A DNA stretch of 64,000 nucleotides from Piezodorus guildinii. Its lineage: Eukaryota; Arthropoda; Insecta; Hemiptera; Pentatomidae. Shown here one piece after another: positions 56,585 to 64,000 of the stretch (positions are counted from its first letter, which is position 1; each line of letters starts with the position of its first letter). A program made the position numbers and the translations under genes. The stretch covers positions 103,760,063-103,824,062 of the forward strand of contig CM041297.1 in assembly GCA_023052935.1 (NCBI GenBank), given 5' to 3'. The notes beneath the pieces are model-generated. The model worked only from the letters and a program-made list of their open reading frames with translations. It had not been told where the DNA came from and searched no databases.

Positions 56585-57290
56585 CAGTTCCTATTCCTTC
56601 TTTTTTTCTCGATCTGCTGGTGTTCCTCAAGGTAGCATCCTAGGACCCGTTCTTTATACAGTCTATACAGCTGATATCCCAACCCATCCTAACACATTCT
56701 TTTCTACGTATACTGATGACACGTGTGTGCTATCAGTAGATAATGATCCTGTTAATGTCTCCCACACTCTTAAATCCCAAATCCGAGACCTTGAAATATG
56801 TTGCCAGAATTGGAGGATTAAAATTAATTCTAACAAATCCCACCAAATAACCTTTACCCTTCGTCGTAAACCAATGACTTCCTGCCCTACAGTATCCTTT
56901 AATGACACCCCACTAGCCCCTGTTGAACGGATTCGATACCTAGGACTCCACCTTGACAAACGTCTGACTTGGAATCCCCATACAAGACTGAAACGACAAG
57001 AAACTGTCCGACGTTGTCGACTACTTCAACACTTACTGGACAAACGCTCCAACCTTCCACAATATACTTATTTATATGACCATCATAAGAACGATATGGA
57101 CTTACGGAATAGAAAAGAAGATGGCCCCGAGACCTTCTAGTTTAAAATATTTTTAGAGTGCTGCCAATGGGTGGCATCTCTTTATGTATTTCATGCCAGT
57201 TTACTACGCCCATCACATTTACATTCTGTACAAAATATTACAGTTGTAATTATCTATAAATATGTTTAAATAAAATAAAAATATTTTGAT
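56585..57290 (+). pseudogene. Jockey-like LINE (J-a) with internal deletion
   Basis: The open frame contains the catalytic palm: SAGVPQGSILGPVLYTVYTA, YTDDTCVLSVDNDP (YTDD in place of YADD), NWRIKINSNKSHQITFTLRR, IRYLGLHLDKRLTWNPHTRL. After WTYGI the sequence jumps to EKKMAPRPSS/KRRWPRDLLV-type text (57108-57140), so about 100 codons before the C-terminus are deleted with a frame change. The 3' UTR follows (CTGCCAATGGGTGGC) to an A-rich end. Confidence 0.85.
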
Positions 57291-57784
57291 AAAGTTCACA
57301 TTATTACCATAGGACCGAGCTAAGTACCGTAGGACTCTACTTATGCTGAGGATACTTCAGAAGACACTAAGCCAGTGTAAACAGTAATTAATATTGGCCT
57401 GACTTAGACTGACTCAGTTAGCCACTGGCGTATATAATTACCGAGAGATGGATGGGCCGATCCATCATCGGAGAAGAACATAGGAGCCACATGTCTCCTT
57501 CAACGCTTCGTCACCTTCCGATATTGTAGCAGCAATCGTCTTCTACAGTACGTCATATATCTTATGACACCAACCCCAGTAATGCTACCACTGTCACTAA
57601 CATAACTTAGTATATGCACAGTAAGATACACAGTCATAATACACGGCCGTTACAATGTTTCGCTATAAGATCACGGAATTCCTTAGAACTTAACTCGAGG
57701 AATTACTTTTAAAATTTTTTTATTGTAGTAAAGTTGAATTACGTCGCGTCATATGTCAACGGTTCGAACATAAAACAATGTAAG
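57291..57784. other. Unrecognised; possible solo LTR
   Basis: 57377-57656 starts TGTAAACAG, ends CCGTTACA and has a TATATAATTA box, like an LTR. No flanking duplication or second LTR was found, so this is weak. Confidence 0.25.
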
Positions 57785-57910
57785 AGGAGAAAATTAGTCT
57801 GGGTGGCAGTCAGAGAAAGACAAATCTAGGAAATAGTCTAAACGAGATAAAATAGCCCTAACTAAACCATTGTTTTACCAATGCTTCAGACAAAACTTTA
57901 TCTTAAGGAC
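57785..57910 (+). mobile_element. FB-A/B family relic, left arm
   Basis: TTAGTCTGGGTGGCAGTCAG, GAAAGACAAATCTAG, GATAAAATAGCCC and ACCAATGCTTCAGAC align in order with the FB-A left arm (AGTCCGGGTGGCGGTCA ... CCAACGTTTCGAC). No right arm is visible. Confidence 0.5.
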
Positions 57911-58017
57911 GAATCGATGAAGAATATCAAAACAAAAAAAAAACTTTTTAACTAACAAGTAATAGAACCTAGATAATAATAACAAATAACTAACATAAAA
58001 TCACTTATTTATTTTTT

Positions 58018-58160
58018 CGGTTCGCGTCCTAGGCCGCTCGGTGTAGTTTCCTAAGATTCCACATCACGATTCTCGATAATTAAATACACGGTTTGCTCAC
58101 GCCTATTTTTGTAAGTGGCCACCAATTGATTGCAACTCACAACTTATGGCTTTGTTGACT
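58018..58160 (-). mobile_element. S4 SINE body fragment
   Basis: GTCCTAGGCCGCTCGGTGTA, GATTCTCGATAATTAAATA and AAGTGGCCACCAATTGATTG match the S4 body at 60.9-61.0 kb. The tRNA head is missing. Confidence 0.6.
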
Positions 58161-58163
58161 ATA

Positions 58164-58700
58164 GCGCTAGCAAAAGAAAGCACCTGAGAAGTGCCTACCT
58201 CACCTGCCGCACAAAGTGCCTATTGTATAAGACCCTCATTAGGCCCGTCTTAACTTATGGATCTGAGACATGGACCCTCACTGGTAAATAGGAGAAGGAA
58301 ATCCTCATATTTGAAAGAAAGATCTCAAGAAAGATATTTGGGCCAGTTAAGATCGGGGAAAGCTGGAGGCGGAGGACAAACTTGGAAATCTACCAGATCT
58401 ATGGCGTAGTAGATGTGATGAGGATAATCAACTTAGGACGGCTGCGCTGGGCTGGCCACGTTGTGCGGATGCCAGGCGATGAAGTTCCTAAAGAGCTGCT
58501 TGATGGGAGGCTCCATCGGACAGGGGGAAGAGGAAGATCTCGGCTTAGATGGGAGGACACCGTTGCCAGGGATGCCCTTCGCCGACTTGACACCCACAAC
58601 TGGCGAGCGGCTGCTCAAGACCGAACCATCTGGCGAAGACTCATTGAGGAGGCCAAGGATTACATCGGTCTGTAGCGCCACTGATAGATAGATAGATAAA
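58164..58700 (+). pseudogene. RTE-like LINE C-terminus with GATA tail
   Basis: SAYLTCRTKCLLYKTLIRPV, LTYGSETWTLTGK-stop-EKEI, FERKISRKIFGPVKIGESW, GRLRWAGHVVRMPGDEVPKE, RTGGRGRSRLRWEDTVARDA, ending LIEEAKDYIGL. A single TAG (near 58288) interrupts an otherwise open 170-codon C-terminal domain. Tail GATAGATAGATAGATA. The best preserved RTE-like piece here; the reverse-transcriptase core is absent. Confidence 0.85.
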
Positions 58701-58899
58701 AATAAAATAAAAAAATAATGAAAAGAAATAAATACATTTCGTGACAATATAATTAACTAATATTTAACGCTTTTGCTAAAACTAAAACAAAATGCACAGT
58801 AAAACGCACACAAAAAAGAACTACAAGGGTACATTTATTTCAACTTACTCAAACACTTTAAAAAAAATTAAAAGTATTGACTATCATTTAACAGTAATT

Positions 58900-59230
58900 A
58901 TTATTGTCAGCTAGCGTCATTATGGAAAGTGAAAAGAGACTGGAACATAAATACGCTCATAACTCAGTTATTTTTCTCGTAATTAATAAGTAAATAACAA
59001 AAATTTAAATTTTCGACAACATGAAAAAATATTCATTGAAGTAGGTTAACAACTAGCTGAGATTTGAACGTTGAGATTGGGCGTTTTGAAATCAGCAGTA
59101 GTGATATGATATTATCCTTTGAATTATTTTTTTTTCATATTACTTAATTGCCTATCAACAGCCATATAAACTGTTATACCATAATATTGTAATTTGTAAA
59201 TAATAAACCATTGTGTAATAATTTGTAGCG
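58900..59230 (-). repeat. R-beta repeat, 5' part
   Basis: On the minus strand: TTATTACACAATGGTTTATT, TATGGTATAACAGTTTATAT, GGCAATTAAGTAATATGAA, then AATTCAAAGGATAATATC and CTCAGCTAGTTG, as in the other copies. Confidence 0.65.
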
Positions 59231-60329
59231 ATTTAAATTTGGGTTTGTTCAACAAATGTATATATCTGAAGAAGTTTATTTATTTTATTCTATTGTTTTA
59301 TTTGCTTCTTTTTTTTTTCTTTTCTTACTTCTTACACCATTGTAAACAAGCCTTAATCATGCTCATTAATTTGGTCTTAAGGCAAGATACATTGTATACC
59401 TTGATTATACATTTTGTGTTCTTAAGAGATCCTTTCCAGAATGAAAATTATTTTTTATTCTAGTATATTTTCTCTATTCTAAAAGTAAACTAAAAGGTAG
59501 AAATAATCCGATCAGCTTCGTTTCATTGTATACGTCGTTATACCTACCGCGGTATACAGTTGACCAGGCTTTATGGCTACTTGAAATGAAGTAAGTAGCA
59601 AATTATGAGATGCATAATCATGAAAAAAATATCTTAATTGATTTATATTTATTTATTCTAATTTAATTTTGCTAGGTTTCATCATCTCTTTATATGAAAA
59701 TGATGCTCCATAATCATGCCCATCAATCAGTTCTAAACGACTGCAATACAAAAAGCCTTTAATGGTGTTTTGGAAGAAAAATACTCCCTGATTTATTAAT
59801 AAAATAGCTACCATTAGTCTCAATAAGTAAATTTACAAAAGCATATTAAAAAAAAAAATCTCTTAGAGTCAAATAAGTAAATGGTGCTAAAAATGATTAA
59901 TTTTTTTTTTTACTATTCATTTTACTCAAGCTTTTATCAAAGCCAATATTGGCCCAAATGGTTGACTAACACTGCGTAAAAACACCGACCGATTTCCAAA
60001 AGCATTTTCCATCTTGAGTAATGAAGACCCGCCTTTTAATGGAGACCACAATAGAGCTACTCCAGAAATTACCATGTCAAATCATTAGGTGGCGGTGGTG
60101 GTTCTAAAAATAACCGCCCGGTTTTTAAACAGCTTCAACGAGAGCGACAGCCCCTTTCATCGAAATTTCTAAAGGCATTGCGTCGTCAGATCTAATTATT
60201 CAAAATCATATTAGATTAATTGGTATATATGTATTAACTGCATGTATGGTAACTAATTATAGTCTACATGAATACAATATTTGATAGTAAGATAGTTGTC
60301 GTTAATATATTTGGTTTATATATAAAATA
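59231..60329. other. A+T-rich DNA, no gene seen
   Basis: A GC-richer patch at 59985-60200 (including GGTGGCGGTGGTGGTTC) has no sustained frame. Confidence 0.45.
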
Positions 60330-60640
60330 ATAATAATAATGATAAGAGGCCCACCGAACCCGAAGGTTCGATGGCGATTCCACCTACACAGACTCGTTTA
60401 ATGATCACCGTTCAAACCTAAACTACTATCGACGCTTCGGCCTACCAGTCGGTTCAGCGAATACCAACTTTCTCGGAATCCGTTCCTCACCGAGCCCACA
60501 ACTTTACTCGCCTATTTGAGTCTCCGCGATACTATCAACTCAATTATATTCACAGGGTATATGCTCCGCAATTCAGTGTTGTACAACCTTCTAAACTCCC
60601 CAGTGGCTTCATCTCTCTCCGGACCAAATATTTTGCGAAG
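60330..60640 (-). pseudogene. RTE-like LINE 3' end, second copy
   Basis: On the minus strand it matches the 13.4-13.8 kb insertion (RxRSGEMKPLGSLEGC-type text, GRPKRR), with the same terminal hairpin (60355-60370) and an ATT-repeat tail (60325-60345). Degraded by stops. It abuts a plus-strand J-a fragment. Confidence 0.65.
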
Positions 60641-60800
60641 TAAAACTTCTTCCCGCATCCAATCCATGAAATTCAAAATCCTAAATCCCCCTTACTTTGT
60701 CACTAATAAAATCACCTGAATATCTCATTAGTTGCAGATTCATCCCGAAATACATACATTTCCTTTAATTCCAAACTACGGACCCACTTCAACTCATTTC
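60641..60800 (+). pseudogene. Jockey-like LINE fragment (J-a)
   Basis: KTSSRIQSMKFKILNPPYFV and TNKIT match the J-a segment SSRIQSLQSNILRKILNGPY. Stops follow. Confidence 0.6.
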
Positions 60801-60863
60801 TTAATCCTTCGAGTTGTCTTAAATCTTTAATTAAGTGCTAGGTATTTCTTATTATTTTCTTTT

Positions 60864-61127
60864 TAGTGGCGCGACAGCAGTGCAGGCCCTGGGCCTCGCG
60901 TTGTAGTCTCCAGGAGATTACACTCGCGTTTCTCGATGTAATTTGTAGGATAGGGTCATCACTCAATACGCCTAATTTGAGTGGCCACCATTTGGTTGAC
61001 GGGGGAGAGGCTGTGAGTGAATCCCCTTTTAACTACATCCTTCTAAAAGCCCCGCCGGTACTGGGATTCTAACTCACATTTTTAGCATGAGAACTAGCGC
61101 GCTAGCCACTCAGCCACGGGCTCCCCA
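60864..61127 (-). mobile_element. tRNA-derived SINE, family S4
   Basis: The minus-strand head (61053-61125) has A box GTGGCTGAGTGGCTAGCGCG and B-box-like GAGTTAGAATCCC. The body shares GAGTGGCCACCA and other blocks with 58.0-58.16 kb. The head resembles a serine/leucine-type tRNA start, but the identity is uncertain. Confidence 0.75.
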
Positions 61128-61191
61128 GGTAGTTCATTCACAAGACTTTATTATGCCAATAGTTATGTTATCTGTAAATATTAATAATAAA

Positions 61192-61192
<1 letters not shown>

Positions 61193-61285
<93 letters not shown>
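61193..61285. repeat. (CT)n(TA)n compound microsatellite
   Basis: CTCTCT runs then TA repeats. It lies at the 3' end of the following minus-strand Jockey fragment. Confidence 0.95.
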
Positions 61286-61289
<4 letters not shown>

Positions 61290-61299
61290 ACATCAAGTA

Positions 61300-61640
61300 A
61301 ATGTGATGGACATAGTAAACAACCATGAAATACATGTAGATACGTTACCATTGGCAGCACTCTAAACATATTCTAAACTAGAAATGCTCGAGGATTATCA
61401 GAAATCGAAGAGCATAATGGGATAGAAACTAGTGGATTAGAGTGGAAATGGAGTTTTTCATGGAATGATTCATACCTAGTTCGGGCTAAGTCAGTAACAT
61501 ATGGAACATTAAGGTCTTTATGGATGAGCTTGTTCATGACAATGTGAGGAGCGTTAAGGATTTTAGAAGGATTTTAGATTTTAAGGATTGGGTATGAAAG
61601 AATTCGATGGTTAAATAGAGCCCCATAGCTCTACAATAAA
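61300..61640 (-). pseudogene. Jockey-like LINE C-terminus and 3' UTR (J-a), broken
   Basis: Minus-strand blocks match 43.5-43.9 kb: GGGGCTCTA start, HEQAHPxRP-type text, ARTRYESFHEKLHFHSNPLV-like segment, then DNPRA in place of DNPPRR, with a short deletion removing LKRKWPRDFL. The 3' UTR (GAGTGCTGCCAATGG) follows. Confidence 0.7.
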
Positions 61641-62619
61641 ATATATTAAACAAAAAAATAACAGTATTTTTTTCTCCACTAATATTATGTAATAATTTTG
61701 TACAAATTTTATTTTATTTCAATTATTTAATTCTGAAATATTATAGAATCTGCTAAATTGCGATGAATACATATTGATATCCGGTGCTATAGCTATATTA
61801 TTATATTCTATAACATTTCAATGTGTTACTTCGTTTAATAAAATATTCAGATGCCTTGATTTATTTTTTTAATAAAATAAAAATTATATGAATGTACGAT
61901 TTATTTAATTATAATAATTGTACGATCAAGACCAACGAGTCTTAAAAATGCACTTATATGGAGTATTTTTAAATTTATAATTTTTATAAAACACTTAATT
62001 AACAGTTTCAATGTTTTTATGTTTTTTTTTTCATATGTCACAAAGTATTAAGATTCCGTCTTCAACAATAATAAACTGTTCATATATTTTTATATTTTTG
62101 AATAAGGTAATGGAATCTTCTGAGTAATAATGTTCTCAATCTACTTTCTTCGAAGCTTATCAGGATTGTTAATACTTAAAACTATCGCATGCTTTAAGCC
62201 TAAAAAATTGTTTTTCTAAACACCTTAACTTCTAAATGACGCAAAAGATTTAGACAAAACTTGCTAAAAGTGTTTCCTTCATGCAGAACATTAGCTATCT
62301 TTATATATTATACAGTGCACCTCCAAAAAAAAATTATAGCAAAAAGAGAGTTTCCTTTTCAAACACTTGAAAAGTTATGCATATCCGTTAAGTAGTAAAC
62401 ATTTTAAATGATTGTCTCTGGACCCGGAGAATCAAAACACGTTTGACATATAAAACATATAAAAACGGAATACAATAGGAACCTTTGTTTGCAAATATGC
62501 AGAAAAAGGAGAAACCTCAAGCTACTGTAAGGTGAAGTATTGAAAGAAAAAATAGGAGGCAGAAAAAAAAAAAAAAACTTTGTTATTTCTGTAGTTCTTG
62601 AATAAATATATTTTAATCA
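61641..62619. other. A+T-rich DNA, no gene seen
   Basis: No recognised motif. 62020-62110 weakly resembles R-beta modules. Confidence 0.45.
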
Positions 62620-63170
62620 ATTTTTCTTTAGAGGGAAAAATTAAATTTTCCTCTATCCATGCTTCACTTTCAGACAACAAACAAACAAACTTATCTAATT
62701 TTGATTTATTTTTTGATTTGAAATGAAAAAAAAATCTTTATTCTGGGACCATGTCCCTTAGAACAAGAACAATGAAAACAAAAAATTGCCTATTGTCCAG
62801 TAACTTTAAAAAAAAAAAAAAAACAACGACAGATTTGATACATCTATTATCTTTGCATACTTATATACACTTGGAGCACGCATTTATATATACACATATT
62901 TATACTACAGAGTATCTATATTTACAATAGAACGGAAGATTGAGATTCAGGGAGGTATTGGAAGAGTTGTTGTTTGAAAGAGTTGTTCATTTCTGCCGAT
63001 TGTTAAATAAAATAGTGAATAGAAGTATGAAATAAACATATTTTCTTGCTTATTACGTTTTTACGATAAACTAAAACACCAAAGTGATGAACTCTAAATC
63101 GGCCAGAAAGATATTTCTTAAACATAAATGACACTCATTCAAATTGCAGTCGGTGCGAAGCAGGGGTGGG
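62620..63170 (+). repeat. R-gamma repeat, interrupted by a CRL tail
   Basis: CCATGCTTCACTTTCAGACA, TAAACATATTTTCTTGC, AAAGTGATGAACTCTAAATC and CATTCAAATTGCAGTCGGTG parallel 36.3-36.9 kb. The order is broken at about 62735-62995 by an inserted LINE end. The minus strand has an 86-codon frame (LLRTDCNLNECHLCLRNIFL) related to that of the other copy. Confidence 0.55.
62735..62995 (-). mobile_element. CR1/L2-like LINE 3' UTR fragment
   Basis: On the minus strand it matches the 3' UTR of the 12.8-13.4 kb CRL copy, ending CCCAGAATAAAGATTTTTTT. Non-coding, severe 5' truncation, inserted into R-gamma. Confidence 0.75.
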
Positions 63171-63502
63171 TCCACTAGTTGGTAATAATACACCATTAGG
63201 TTTATAAAAACCCTATCATTTTTACTCGTTGAGTAAAAATATTTACCTAAATACGAATGCAAACAATTTAAGGATTCCTCAAACAAGTTATTAGAAGATA
63301 CTAGAATTGGTTTGAGTAGATAAAACCCCATTAAAATATGCTAAAACTGATTTTCTTCATACGTTGAGTCTGTAAAACAATAACTGATTTATTTTATATA
63401 TATTCTGTATAAATATTTGCTTAGTTGTAGACCAAAATCTGCTATTATTTTTAGTTTAAACTCTGACTGATATATCCATAATTTAAATCTCTTATATATA
63501 TA

Positions 63503-63551
<49 letters not shown>

Positions 63552-63604
63552 TATTTACAAAAGATTAACTAGTAACTGCTTCAGTAAACTAATTTAGTTT
63601 AAAT
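63171..63604. other. A+T-rich DNA with TA microsatellite
   Basis: TA runs at 63495-63549. No gene. Confidence 0.6.
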
Positions 63605-64000
63605 AAATTTGATCGATTTTGGCATCCAGGTCTGCTAAACAAGCTCCGTCAATTCCTCTCTCCAGCGTACTTCCTATTAATTCGTTCTATCTCTCTGATA
63701 GAACCTTAAAGTTAACCATAACCATTCTTACTCATCCGTATTCACTCATCACGGTCGCAAGGTAGTATCCTGGGTCCGATCCTTTACACGGTGTATACAG
63801 CTGATATTCCCTTCCATCCTAGCACTACCCTTACTTCCTACGCCGATGACACATGTGTGTTATCTGTGAATAATGATCCTGTTACTGCATCACAAATCCT
63901 ACAGAACCATCTATCAGCCATTGAAGAATGGTGTCAAAACTGGAGAATCAAAATAAATCCTAATAAATCCCATCAAATCACCTTCACTCTACGTCGTAAG
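63605..64000 (+). pseudogene. Jockey-like reverse transcriptase (J-a), runs off the window
   Basis: Starts FDRFWHPGLLNKLRQFLS, shifts frame, then SRSQGSILGPILYTVYTADI, TSYADDTCVLSVNNDPVTAS (YADD intact), NWRIKINPNKSHQITFTLRR to the last base. At least one frameshift and a stop lie between the first and second blocks, so it is non-functional. The C-terminus lies outside the window. Confidence 0.85.

Noticed and set aside
61053..61127. Functional tRNA gene on the minus strand
   Set aside because: It continues into a SINE body, the arms do not all pair, and a body copy occurs at 58.0 kb.

Overview
This 64 kb window is A+T-rich, repeat-laden eukaryotic DNA with the element mix of an arthropod, most likely an insect (Jockey-type and CR1-like LINEs, RTE-like LINEs with short tandem tails, a mariner, a Helitron, tRNA-derived SINEs). 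Order and species cannot be fixed from the sequence. I find no convincing host protein-coding gene. Almost every coding trace belongs to a transposable element, and most are 5'-truncated, frameshifted or nested. Family names used below are mine: J-a to J-e (Jockey-like LINE groups sharing a C-terminus close to PPRRLKRxWPRDLL), CRL (CR1/L2-like LINE), RTL (RTE-like LINE tails), S1 to S4 (tRNA-derived SINEs), FB (fold-back elements with a hammerhead-like core), and R-alpha, R-beta, R-gamma (unclassified A+T-rich repeats).

Layout. 0-10 kb: S1 relic, the almost perfect palindrome FB-A (2.7-2.96 kb), J-c and J-b copies, an RTL reverse-transcriptase fragment (7.7-8.7 kb), R-beta. 10-20 kb: J-a, S2, a CRL copy split by an RTL insertion (12.8-14.1 kb), a CRL copy (14.7-15.5 kb), two S1 SINEs with target-site duplications, R-alpha, FB-C. 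20-31 kb: J-a and J-d copies, R-alpha copies carrying nested Jockey insertions, and a 1.34 kb element with 30-bp inverted ends and repeated sub-terminal motifs (26.6-28.0 kb). 31-36 kb: the only long open frame, a 933-codon CRL ORF2 (endonuclease plus reverse transcriptase) on the minus strand, backed by a five-copy 263-268 bp tandem satellite. 36-46 kb: R-gamma, a full-length R-alpha, S1, and a three-level nest at 41.3-42.9 kb (Jockey inside FB-D inside R-beta), then FB-B. 46-50 kb: a 420-bp MITE with 41-bp inverted ends and a TTAG duplication, S3, and an internally deleted mariner whose frame is still open. 50-64 kb: S2, RTL tails, a 511-bp Helitron with a Pif1-like helicase remnant, several J-a copies, S4, and a J-a reverse transcriptase running off the right edge.

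How it fits together. The intact CRL ORF2 is the only candidate source of active retrotransposition seen here. Jockey, RTL and SINE copies carry LINE-type signatures (5' truncation, A-rich or simple-repeat tail, 11-15 bp duplications). FB elements carry 10-13 bp duplications, long inverted arms, and 32-35 nt outside one arm. With the CTGATGA...GAAAC core this suggests non-autonomous Penelope-like elements encoding hammerhead-type ribozymes. That group, the sub-terminal-repeat element and the satellite are the most interesting content. All family assignments come from reading translations and motifs by eye; no database search was possible.
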